Part shown: in pieces, positions 21,287 through 31,209 of the stretch
How positions within the stretch are numbered: position 1 is the stretch's first letter
Layout: each line of letters opens with the position of its first letter
DNA from: Phytophthora colocasiae
Lineage: Eukaryota > Oomycota > Peronosporomycetes > Peronosporales > Peronosporaceae
Assembly (NCBI GenBank): GCA_018806915.1
Contig: JAGKQI010000031.1
Location: 1,240,001 to 1,304,000 of the forward strand
DNA length: 64,000 nucleotides
Reading direction: 5' to 3'
The notes under the pieces: model-generated
What the model was told of the DNA's origin: nothing
What the model saw: the letters and a program-made list of their open reading frames with translations, nothing else
Database searches by the model: none
Made by a program: the position numbers and the translations under genes

Positions 21287-22432
21287 ATGTCGACGCACGA
21301 AGCTTTCCTCGCTGAAGTGGACAACTTCCTCAATTCCTGTGACACCACAGTATTTTCCGTGATGCGGGCTCTGAATGAAGATGAATCGCACAGTACCATG
21401 TTGCCGCCTCGAGAAGTTACTGTAGGGGCCAGTCTTGGTCAGGCTAAGGCCGAGGCCAAAGTTGCTCGAGAGCGGAAGAGGAGAGCTGCCTATTACGAAC
21501 GAAAGAAGCTGAAACGTGAAAATCTACTTCGCCAGGTGGATGAGATGTCGTCGCAGCTTGACCGATTGAAGAAAAAGAGAGGAGTGAGGTGTGACATAGC
21601 CACGATGGCTTGGAAGGCGGTGGCCATGCAGCAATTGGAGGCGAGACAAACAGCAGAGCACGAGCAACAGCTCCTTCAGTCAACTCTCCAGTCACGCAAA
21701 AGACTGATTCAAGAATGTACCCAATTCATTCAGCAAACGCTCGAAGCAAGGCAACTTGATGATGCGCCACGCCAGCAAAAGCGCATTCGACTGGAATCGT
21801 CTGATACAGACATCTACGATGAGTATCTACGAGAACTGGATACGATCTACGCACAAACTGATGCGATTTTTCGAACCTATCGAGCGGCTGGGAGCCAGAA
21901 TTTCACCTGGAAAATCGATACCCGTACAGGATATTCCGAGTTTCTAGACCAAAGAACAATGGACTACGACTTTCAACATGCTAGCCAGCTTATGTGGCAA
22001 TTGGGACTTGTGTTACGACAGGATGAAGACCGGGAGCTATATGAAGGCGTTGTAGACCCGGAAAACACGCTAGCCTTGAAGTTCCGCATTAGTACCTGTT
22101 TACCGACGGGCAAGATCGCCTCCGCCGTACAGCGCGTCGTTGGCAGGAGGTACCATGAGAACGACCGGATTGTAGGGGTTTGGCGCTCGTTCACGGAAGG
22201 AGAAGGATCTTTTCAAGGAATGCATTCCGATGAAACAGGCTGGTTTGTCATCAGACGATTGTCTGATAAACAGTCACTGCTGGATATATTCATAAGGAAT
22301 ATCCCCATGCATTTCAGCACTGTAGGGAAGGACAAGAGTGCTGTGGAGCAATTCACGCATCTAGTGTGCAATGCTGGATCGGAGGATATCTCCGAAGTGA
22401 CTGATTCACTGGATCAACTATCCCTAAGTTAG
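21287..22432 (+). CDS. M96 mating-specific-protein-like (oomycete family)
   Basis: 381 residues from the Met of MSTHEAFLAEV, single exon. Residues about 45-150 are strongly basic then coiled coil (RERKRRAAYYERKKLKREN, LLRQVDEMSSQLDRL), resembling a bZIP-like segment without the full N-x7-R signature. The C-terminal half (VDPENTLALKF.., VVGRRYHENDRIVGVWRSFTEGEG, GWFVIRR) fits the oomycete M96/START-like region. Proteins of this type are multicopy in Phytophthora, and the founding member was mating-induced in P. infestans. A role in transcription is suggested by the basic coiled coil but unproven. It lies just outside the right TTAA of the piggyBac element and the frame is intact. Confidence 0.65.
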   Translation: MSTHEAFLAEVDNFLNSCDTTVFSVMRALNEDESHSTMLPPREVTVGASLGQAKAEAKVARERKRRAAYYERKKLKRENLLRQVDEMSSQLDRLKKKRGVRCDIATMAWKAVAMQQLEARQTAEHEQQLLQSTLQSRKRLIQECTQFIQQTLEARQLDDAPRQQKRIRLESSDTDIYDEYLRELDTIYAQTDAIFRTYRAAGSQNFTWKIDTRTGYSEFLDQRTMDYDFQHASQLMWQLGLVLRQDEDRELYEGVVDPENTLALKFRISTCLPTGKIASAVQRVVGRRYHENDRIVGVWRSFTEGEGSFQGMHSDETGWFVIRRLSDKQSLLDIFIRNIPMHFSTVGKDKSAVEQFTHLVCNAGSEDISEVTDSLDQLSLS

Positions 22433-22844
22433 GGAAATGACAAGTACACTAAGTAGACAACATGTGATCCTCGTTTAGTCCCCGTGTTTGATTCGTCCCC
22501 ACGTTCAAGATTCATTCTCCAGGCTTTACTCGCTCAGTATATGTATAGTATAGTGACTAAACTTTTCACCATCGCTAACCAAAGCATTGCTTCACGCGAT
22601 CGCAGTGTTGCCGGCGATCCTATACACTATAGCCAATGTGCTTAAGCACCCTAGCGTGCTGTACTGTTGAGTCAACAGTGTTGACTTTAGTCACAGTATA
22701 CAGTCTGTCGACGACCCGCTTCTTGCGCAAGCTGAGTACAGCAGTCAGCCAACAGTGTTGCTTACGAACAGCGAAGCACATCCTTGCGATCAACACTTGA
22801 CCTCCATAGGATTCGAATCCCTCGAGCGCCACCCAAAAGCTCAC
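22433..22844. other. intergenic, no gene seen
   Basis: Contains short inverted pieces such as GTTGAGTCAACAGTGTTGACTTTAGTCA-like GTCAAC/GTTGAC repeats near 22665-22695. No ORF with recognisable content. Confidence 0.4.
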
Positions 22845-22860
22845 TTCATTCCGACTTTTA
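22845..22860 (+). promoter_or_regulatory. initiator element of GH17 copy 1
   Basis: TTCATTCCGACTTTTA matches the oomycete initiator and lies about 50 bases before the ATG at 22907. Confidence 0.55.
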
Positions 22861-22906
22861 CTTTGTGAGCACAAGACCCCCACTACTTCCAGTACCGATA
22901 TCCCCA

Positions 22907-23710
22907 ATGGTTTCTTCACTTCCGTTAGTCTTCGCGCTAGTCTCCACATTCATCGCCAGTGTTGTTGAAGCGCGACAGCTTTCAACCGGTGTCTGCTACG
23001 CTCCATGGCACCACCCGTACATCAATTGGGACATCCTCGCCAAGGATATGGCACAAGTGGCTCAACACTTCTCCAGTATCCGCACGTACGAAGCCCGTTT
23101 CAATGGTGTCAATGTCGTCGATATGGCCGCTGCAGCTAACCTCCGCGTTGCAATTGGCGTGCAACTGGGTAATCCACAGCAGATCGACGCGGAAATCCAA
23201 GCGGTTTGTGACGGCTACGGCAGAAATGCTTGGGCCGTGGAGGCAGTTTACGTCGGTAACGAGAACCTGCAGAACAATGGCTTCGGTACGTACTCGGCTG
23301 AACAACTTGCGGGCTATATCCGTCGAGTGAAGAGCTGCGTGGGCAAAACACCGGTCGGTTCGGTTCAACGTATCAACGAGTGGCTGGGTGCCCCCGGAGC
23401 GTGGACCCTAGCGAATGCCTGCGATATTATCGGTGTCAACATTTACCCCTTCTTCACGCCTGGGTCACAGTCTTCATTGAAGAAACTGGAAGCTCAATGG
23501 GACCAAATGGTGGCCAAGTTCGGCCCTAACAAGCTGCATCTGACTGAGACCGGATACCCGTATGCTGGTGAGACGTATGCTGGCAATGTCCCGTCGATTG
23601 GCGCAATGACGCAATACTTCTGGGACTACGTGTACGGCTTTGCTGGTGGCAAAGGTCAGTCATACTGGCACAAACTACGAAAAACACTTTGGCCTATTTG
23701 GAACGGATAA
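22907..23710 (+). CDS. GH17 endo-1,3-beta-glucanase, copy 1, altered C-terminus
   Basis: 267 residues. Signal peptide 1-22 (hydrophobic [18 protein letters not shown]), then a GH17 TIM barrel. Catalytic acid Glu119 in YVGNEN, nucleophile Glu214 in LTETGYP. Hydrolyses beta-1,3-glucan, either the oomycete wall or host callose; secreted. Compared with copy 2 the end is damaged. After GQSYW the frame reads [13 protein letters not shown] and stops, whereas another frame resumes [17 protein letters not shown], the normal tail. About a dozen codons are deleted with a frameshift. The active-site residues precede the break, so activity may survive. The start was chosen for the signal peptide and the initiator upstream; the open frame extends to 22784 without supporting signals. 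Confidence 0.85.
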   Translation: MVSSLPLVFALVSTFIASVVEARQLSTGVCYAPWHHPYINWDILAKDMAQVAQHFSSIRTYEARFNGVNVVDMAAAANLRVAIGVQLGNPQQIDAEIQAVCDGYGRNAWAVEAVYVGNENLQNNGFGTYSAEQLAGYIRRVKSCVGKTPVGSVQRINEWLGAPGAWTLANACDIIGVNIYPFFTPGSQSSLKKLEAQWDQMVAKFGPNKLHLTETGYPYAGETYAGNVPSIGAMTQYFWDYVYGFAGGKGQSYWHKLRKTLWPIWNG

Positions 23711-23997
23711 GTCGCAACACATTAGCCTCCCGTGAACTTAAGAGTTTTAAAAGCAAAAGTTTTGTTAACGATTTTTGCACGTCTCCTCTAAACCCGATCA
23801 ACATATTATGGCATGCTAATGTGCTGCGATTTATCCGTCCCAAATAGTCCAAAGTACAACTCGTAGTCCTGGCCTGAGTAGCTCACAGTCGGATCGTACA
23901 TCATGAACCAGTACGACTGGGTCTTACCAGGGCACCAACCGTACACGTAGTCATAGAAGAACTGTGTCATACCACCAGTGGACGGGACGTTGCCAGC

Positions 23998-24410
23998 TGT
24001 GGTGTTTTCCGGAGGTTGAAGCAACACCAAACACAAAGCAAGGCAGGTGGCGAACCTGCAGGAAACTTGTAGCCAAGTGTATTGATGCAGCTTGTGCAGT
24101 AGCTAGCACTTTGTAAAGTGAGAGGATAGAATAGTCGTCACCACCCTTCCGTCTCAATGAAAGTATACAGTCCTTATGCTGACGACAGCATCAGGGGTAA
24201 CATGCAAGACAACCAGAGATTCCACTTGGATCACTGGCGGCCTGTCCTACAAGATCCGTGAATGTTTGGCCGGGTGGAGATTGCTGAACTGGATGCACCA
24301 GAGTCAGACATCTCTCCGTCTGTGATCAACCCGGATGTACCAGGTAGTTCACTGTCTGTTCGCAAACTTGAAGGCGGCGGAATCAGGCTTGATGCCTACG
24401 ATTCACCACA
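23998..24410 (-). repeat. 3' LTR of gypsy element in GH17 (413 bp)
   Basis: Plus strand TGTGGTGTTTTCC to GATTCACCACA, with a 7-bp TGTGGTG/CACCACA inverted end. Same length as and near-identical to 29177-29589. The polypurine tract AAGCTTTGGGGGCT lies just inside at 24411-24424 (minus). Confidence 0.95.
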
Positions 24411-24534
24411 CAGCCCCCAAAGCTTGATTCCGCAGCCGGACTTCGACCACCCCGTTCACATCCCTGGCAGTCAGATCCATGTCTGGCCCTGGCTGATCTC
24501 GGTGTAGCTCTTCGCCCCAGCTTTGGATATTGGT

Positions 24535-25569
24535 TCACTTCTTGCCGGTGATGGTCACCAGTCTGTCGGCTCCAGCAGTCCGTGAACGGGTCCGTCGGCT
24601 CACACTTCCCTCGTCAGCTTGTACCTCTATGAGACGCGAAGTGCTTGCGTCGGGTTGGTCGTTGTTAGGCCCAAGTTCAACTCCTGAAGTCTGCGGCGCA
24701 GCTACAGCGGGAAGACTTCTATCGGGCACTTTTGCATTCGTTGTTCGCGATCGTCGACGTCTGGGCTTCCGGCGGTTCTTGTCCGTCGTCTTTACCGTCT
24801 CCGCCACAGCGATCTGTCCTTGCGAGGTAGTTTCTCCAGTCGTGGTAGCGCACTGCCAGTGTGCCTTGAGCTCTTGATCAGCAGCTGCCACGTACTGGTC
24901 CACTAGGATGGGAACGTCTTTTGCTAAGCTGGCCAGTGGTTCGTACGAGTCCTCAATGTCCTCAAGTCCTTTCCACTGAACCAGGACTTCAAAGTCACGT
25001 ATCGCTTCATTCCATCGGTGGCTTTTGAATTTCTCTATTGCCAGTACAATTCCTTGCGATGAGATGTGTTCCAAAAGTTCTTCAGTAACGTCCAAGCTAG
25101 AGTCTGCATAGAACTTGAGTCTAGAGGCATGTACGTCCAGCTCAGCGCCTGTGATGAGGTGTTTTACCCGGAATGAGTGTGCGTCAGCGCGTACAACACG
25201 ATACGGCCCCACCCAAGTCACAAGCAGCTTGTTACTTCTCTTCTCGTCCACTCTCGAGCGTAACACGTAGTCACCCTCCGTAAAATTCACAAGGTTTTCT
25301 CCACGTTCTCGTTTTTTGTTTAGCATACTCTGCTTCAGGCGTTGATCTTCCACCACCTTGTGCATGGAGCGAATGCTGCTGCGAAGGTCGTCGAGAAATC
25401 CATCGATCTTATCACACGCCGGCACCTCGTTGAACTCCCCAGTGCTAGGCAGGTAAAATTCTCTGAGAGGCGTCGGGCACGGTAATCCAGTAAACAGCTC
25501 CACGGGCGCTCTGTTGCCCAACGATGGCACTGCTGTGTGATTGAGGCTTGACTGTACCATTGGTACCAA
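24535..25569 (-). pseudogene. gypsy integrase C-terminus and chromodomain
   Basis: Same frame as the upstream pol ORF, separated by one stop codon (TAA where the sister element has a Tyr codon). Contains the end of integrase (VPSLGNRAPVELFTGL), a GPYRVVRAD..HSFRV SH3-like segment and a chromodomain (FEVLVQWKGLEDIEDSYEP) followed by a basic Arg-rich tail. Chromodomains direct chromovirus integrases to chromatin marks. Confidence 0.85.
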
Positions 25570-25596
25570 GTAAGCCCAGTCGTGGTGAGCAATCTT

Positions 25597-28500
25597 TTAC
25601 TCCAAGATCATGGTCCGAATCACCTGGAGGATGTCTCTGTTCACCCGCTCCACGGACCCGTTGATCCAGGGACAGTATGCAGGCGTGAACTCCTGCTGCG
25701 TTCGCAGTCGTCGAGAAAGCTCACCCACCACTTCGTTTTTAAAATGCGAGCCTTGGTCTGAGATCCAGTTAGGTGGTAACCCGAACCGAGAATGCCAGTC
25801 GAGGAAAGCTTCCACAGTCACTGAGCTGTCGGCTGTGTCTGCAACCACCAATTCACAGAAATGAGATGCGTGGTCCTTCAGCACTAGGATGTACTTAGAT
25901 TCTCCGAAGCCATCACCCATTGAAAGGAAATCGAAATGTAGCAAACCATTGCGTTCACTGCATTCAAACGTTTCACCCCAAGGCCTGGGGATGATATTCC
26001 CCCCTTTTGAATGTAGACACAGTCGACACTGGCGGACAAACGTGGTCGCCAAAGAGCGCAGGTTCTCCAACGCAAACAATCGACGTATGTGTTCCACCAT
26101 AGCAGCGATTCCACGGTGCCCTTGTGCACCACAGTGTGCAATGATAAACAATCGCAGGATAAGGTCCTTAGCCTCCACAGGAATCCAAACCCGGTTGTTG
26201 ACCGCGAGAACACCAGTTTCAGTACGCTCGGCTCCTTGTGGTGGATCGTAACTGGACTGTATCAACTCAATCTCTGCAAACGTTGGCCACACGAAATTTG
26301 AGTCATCCAAGGGGCGAAGCATTGAGATTCCCTGCTCCACCACTTCAGGCTGTTGCTCCTGTTGAGCTACTAGTGGAGTAGAACGAATCCTCTTGATCGT
26401 AGCAGCGGTAGTAGTGCGGTTACCAGCCCACCTGCTGATCATATCGGCCCAAACGTTCTGAGGTCCAGCGATATGTTCAATCACATAGTTGTAGTTCATC
26501 AGTTTTAAAGCCCACCGCAATAATTTCCCTTTCACATGCTTCTTCACATGCTCGTCCGGCGCGAAAACATGAATCAAATTGCGATGGTCGCAAAACAACC
26601 GAAATCCCTGAGGTCTCAGCAGCAAATAGTCTAGTTTGTCACAAGCGAGAGCGATAGGGAACGCCTCTTTCTCGATCACCGTCCAGTTAAGTTGACTCCC
26701 CGTGAAACTCCCACTCAAACACTCCACAAGCAGGTGCTGCTGGTCCTGAACAGGAACCTGCGGGTTGTAGTCCTTGACTTGCGTCACAATCAGCGCCCAA
26801 CCAACATCCGATGCGTCTGTCAGCAAGCACGTAGTCGCAGAGTCATCAGGGAAAGCAAGTGTAGCAGCCGACGCTAGCATATCCTTCACGTTATCAAACG
26901 TCGCCTTCTCGTCAGCGCTCAGTACAATCGAAATTCCAGCTGCTACCCTCTTAGTCCGACGAGTCTTTGCCAGAGCTTCGTCCAATTTGCGTTGAAGAGG
27001 AGCAACTTGGCGAGCGTAATCGATGAGACTCTCGCGCATCCAATTTATGGCACAAAGAAACTGTTGTAGCTCCCCTGCCGAACTTGGGTACGGCATTGCA
27101 CGGAGTGTTTCAATCCGAGTAGGGTCGTGACGTACACCGTTGGCATCGATGATCTTGCCACACCACTTCACCTCCTGCTGGTACAGGCTGGACTTTTTCA
27201 CGCTGAGCTTCAGGCCGAATTCATCCAGCAGTGAAAACAGCTCCTTCAGCTTGTCCAAGTAGGTGTCAATGTCGTCCGCATACAGTAGCAGGTCATCTAT
27301 CCACACGAGTAAGTGCTTGTACAGCAATGTAGCAAAACACTTCTCCATGGTCTTCTGGAAGTAGATCGCAGCATCACCACAACCTTGAGGAACACGTCGC
27401 GGAGTATAGATCTTCTCGTCTGTCATATACGAGAGCCACTCCTGACAGAACTCAGCAAGAGGTAGCTGCCAGAAACCTTTAATGAAATCGAAAAGTCCAA
27501 AATGTTGTTTTCCACGTGCATTTTCCATTACCAACGAAAGTATCGGCATCACAGCAGCCATGATGTCCGTTCTCGAATTAAACTCACGATAGTCCGTCGT
27601 TTGACGCATGTCCATTAGCTCTTGAGACTTTTTGACGGGTAGTACGGGGCTTGCCCACCGGCTGGTAGGATTCTCGTAGATCCATCCTAGACCAACAAGC
27701 ATAGTGTTAAATTCCCGTAAAAATTGTCGAACATGCGGAGGATATTTGCGGGGCTTACATTTGCAAGGCTGAACCCCTTCCTTCAAACGCACTTCGAGCG
27801 GCGGGACACGCGCAGGCGGATCGTCACGGAGCTCCAAGCGCCACACATCATACATGTGCACAATCACTCGTAACTTGTCCACCTTGTCGGCAGGAAACCC
27901 ATGCTTCAGGGCTCTTTCAATCAGAACCTCAACAGCTGCACGAACTTCTTCATCACTGGCCACGTGGTTGGGATTTGAAGGGAGTTCGTCAGCTTCCAGT
28001 TCGAAAGGGTCTCCACTCGTCTCATCATCCGCGTGAGAGGCAAGTTGTTCCAATTGGCGATCCACATCGATACCCAAAGAACCTAACAAATCTCGTCCAA
28101 TGATAAATTCGTCATCGTCCACATCCATAATGAGGCAAGGCACGGCTTCCGCTGGCTGCACCGGTCCAGCAGCCGTGTGAATCAAAACGTGAAGTAGCGC
28201 CTTCTTAGTAGCCACAACCGAGTAAGAACCATACGCTAAACTACGTACTGGAGTGTCCAAAGGGATTGCCTGTACCGACGGGTCAACTTCGCGTAATTGT
28301 TTCCACTGTGATCTGCTAATCACTGTGTGATCGGAGCCAGTGTCCGGACAGCACGGTAGATCCAGAATTCCATTAATCGTCACAGTACGAGACGTTGCGG
28401 GCATCAGCTTTTTTAATCTCTTCGTGCGAGATTTGCGGGCTTTATTTGCTTCACGAAGCTTCTGCCGCAGGACAATCTTCTCCGGATCGGTCGCTTTATC

Positions 28501-29028
28501 GCAATCGCTGAGCCAGTGCATTTCCTGGCACTTCGGGCATGGCGACGGCGGCTCCTTACGCGAAACAGGCTGTTTGTCGTTCTTCTTGTTGGTCTTCTTC
28601 TCGACCTTTCGCTCGGTCTTCTGTTGAGTAAAGGTTTTCTCCGAGTTAGAGTTAGCCGGCTTCTTTGATGAAACATCAGTCTTTCCAGCATCCTTAGCAG
28701 TTTTGGGCACCGCAGATTTGTCCTTTACAGTCATCCGCATCCGTTTATTCTGCTGGAAATGGCGTTCATGCTCCACAGCCTTCTCGTAGACCAGCGAATA
28801 CAATTCTTGAATGTTCTTGCCAGCCTCCTTATGGGTCCAACGGACAGCATTCTTCACTGTCTCCTTCAGAACAGGAGGGGCCAGACTTGAGATCAAACGT
28901 CTGCACTTTTCAGCTTCTCCGTCAGCGCCAGAGAATACTTCCTCAAGGCCATTCTCAAGGACGATTTCCGCAAAGCGCTGAAAGTAAGACAGTACGCGAG
29001 CATCCACATCACTTTCCTTCAAGTCCAT
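25597..29028 (-). pseudogene. gypsy gag-pol polyprotein, truncated by stop and gag deletion
   Basis: 1,143 codons: gag core, knuckle CPKCQEMHWLSDC, protease CPDTGSDHTVI, RT (LFDFIKGFWQLP, WIDDLLLYA), RNase H (LLTDASDVGWA), integrase HHCC (CGAQGHRG..CRLC) and the DDE core (VLKDHASHF, WISDQGSHF, WINGSVERVN). An upstream short ATG frame, SKRRASVLEG, joins gag only after a shift, and about 130 gag residues present in the 31210 ORF are absent. Confidence 0.9.
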
Positions 29029-29176
29029 CTACAGCGCCTTCGAGAACAGAGGCACGCCTCTTCGACATGACGAACGAGTAGTTGGCGTCGATACTTGATC
29101 AGCGTAGACGTAGTGAAGACAGCTAGCAAGTCGAGTACTACGCTGTTGGAGTAGTACGACCCACTAAAGAATTCTT

Positions 29177-29589
29177 TGTGGTGTTTTCCGGAGGTTGAAG
29201 CAACACCAAACACAAAGCAAGGCAGGTGGCGAACCTGCAGGAAACTTGTAGCCAAGTGTATTGATGCAGCTTGTGCAGTAGCTAGCACTTTGTAAAGTGA
29301 GAGGATAGAATAGTCGTCACCACCCTTCCGTCTCAATGAAAGTATACAGTCCTTATGCTGACGACAGCATCAGGGGTAACATGCAAGACAACCAGAGATT
29401 CCACTTGGATCACTGGCGGCCTGTCCTACAAGATCCGTGAATGTTTGGCCGGGTGGAGATTGCTGAACTGGATGCACCAGAGTCAGACATCTCTCCGTCT
29501 GTGATCAACCCGGATGTACCAGGTAGTTCACTGTCTGTTCGCAAACTTGAAGGCGGCGGAATCAGGCTTGATGCCTACGATTCACCACA
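29177..29589 (-). repeat. 5' LTR of gypsy element in GH17 (413 bp)
   Basis: Paired with 23998-24410; followed on the minus strand by AAGAATTCTTTAGTGGG at 29176-29160. Confidence 0.95.
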
Positions 29590-30615
29590 CCAGCATAACT
29601 CGATCCAGCGTACGGCCAGCCAGTCTCCGTAAGACGGACCTTACCTAAGCCAAACTTGGACACCATTTGCCCCCATTGGTACTCTAGCTTCTTCACCGAA
29701 GGTTGCGAGCCAGGCGTGAAGAACGGGTGGATGTTAACACCAATGACGTCACACGCATTTGCTAAAGTCCAAGCACCATCAGCTCCCAGCCACTCGTTGA
29801 TACGCTGAGCCGAACCGACCGGCGTGTTGCCCACACAACTCTTCACCCGACGAATGTAACCTGCAAGTTGATCAGCCGAATACTGTCCAAAGTTGCCGTT
29901 CCTGAGGTCTTCGTTGCCCACGTAGACAGCTTCAACAGCCCACGAGTTCTTGGCGTAGCCGTCACACACTGCCTGGATCTCGGAATCAATCCAACGGGGG
30001 TCTGTAAGCTGTACACCAACGGCGATACGAAGACCAGCAGCGGCGGCCATGGAAATGGCATTCACGCCGTTGAATTGCGCTTGGTACGTGCGGATACTGG
30101 AAAAGTGCTCGGACACTTGGCGCATATCAGCAGCAAGGACATCCCAGTTGACGTTTTGGTGGTGCCACGGGGAGTAACAGACGCCGGATGAAAGCTTCTT
30201 GGCCTCAGTGACGCCTAGTGCGAGGGCACTCACCGCGGCAATAGCCAAATTCATCAACGAAACCATTGTTTTCTTGCAGCACCTGGTTGCGATAAGGAGG
30301 TTTTGGAAATGGTGTGCCAGTACGAGTGGACCCCAGCCTGGATTGCGGTGGCGAACAAGCGAAAAACCGATCCTGAAGATGTACAAATTGGAGGATGTTG
30401 TCGGCAATCTTACAAATACACGACAACATGGAGGTGGCTGTCAGTCTTAACAACCTACAGGTAAGTTACCGTACAGTGCCAGCACAAGCGCTATGTGGAT
30501 CAAACAATGCGCTACATGCATTTGAGAAATCTACTTTTGTCCGCCGTATCAATCGCTAAATAATACCAGGGTGCATGTACGATACTACAGCCATCCCAGA
30601 TTTTTCAAGGGCTCT

Positions 30616-31063
30616 TGTAGTGAATTGCAGGTTTACACCTCGGTTTCACTTGCAGTTCGAGCCGGACCTGGGGGTGTCTACCCAGATGCGTCTACATCCA
30701 AGTGGTTGGAGGACAATGGGTGGAAGTTTAGTGGTGTGTCTGACGCCTGACGGCTGACGACATCACAGACACTCGGACAGCCAGTGTCCGTGTGAGCTGT
30801 ACTAGGATTTAGTAGGGCCTGCTGCATGTTTCCTTTTGTGTGAATGTGTGTCCATTTTCTACTGCTGCCTGTCGCTCTGATCAAGTGGCAGCAGCACTGA
30901 GAAGGAACGGGCTGGCTAGCGCCAGACCCACGATCCTGCTCACTCTTCAATTTGCTAGGGACTAGTCAAATACATTCGGCCTCTACTTCCGTGCGGGTTG
31001 GCCCCCGCATCGCTGTGTGTTCGACCCTCCCTACTTCGCTTCAAAATCCCGGGCGATACTACA
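30616..31063 (+). repeat. 5' LTR of gypsy element (448 bp)
   Basis: TGTAGTGAATTGC to GCGATACTACA. Differs from its partner at 36174-36589 mainly by extra stretches near 30695-30710 and 30790, total 32 bp, so the copies have diverged or exchanged sequence. Confidence 0.92.
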
Positions 31064-31209
31064 AAGAATTCTTTAGTGGAATTACCACTGTTCGTGCGCT
31101 ACCAATCGACGTACGCTCCCGTTGACGTTGAAACAATCAATTGCTGTTCGTCTACGACAGTTCGTCTACGACAGCAAGTACAACTTTTAAGCAGCGCGAC
31201 CATCTGAAG

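Larger units (their letters stand above)
23998..29589 (-). mobile_element. Ty3/gypsy chromodomain retrotransposon, near-complete
   Basis: Two 413-bp LTRs, target duplication CCAGC at 23993-23997 and 29590-29594, leader motif AAGAATTCTTTAGTGGG after the 5' LTR and a polypurine tract before the 3' LTR. One gag-pol frame is broken by an in-frame TAA at about 25597 and the gag N-terminus is deleted relative to the sister element at 30616, so it is defective although the LTRs look recent. Confidence 0.93.
23806..30266 (-). pseudogene. GH17 endo-1,3-beta-glucanase, copy 2, split by gypsy element
   Basis: 5' part 30266-29590 (start at [18 protein letters not shown], a signal peptide; YVGNED acid and LTETGWP nucleophile motifs) and 3' part 23997-23806 (GNVPSTGGMTQFFYDYVYG to the stop). 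The 5.6-kb gypsy element sits between TYAG-equivalent codons; removing it and one CCAGC copy restores the frame, so the gene was probably intact at insertion. Lies tail to tail with copy 1, about 95 bp apart, as an inverted duplication. CACCATTTCCAAAACC upstream (about 30310) is initiator-like. Confidence 0.85.
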
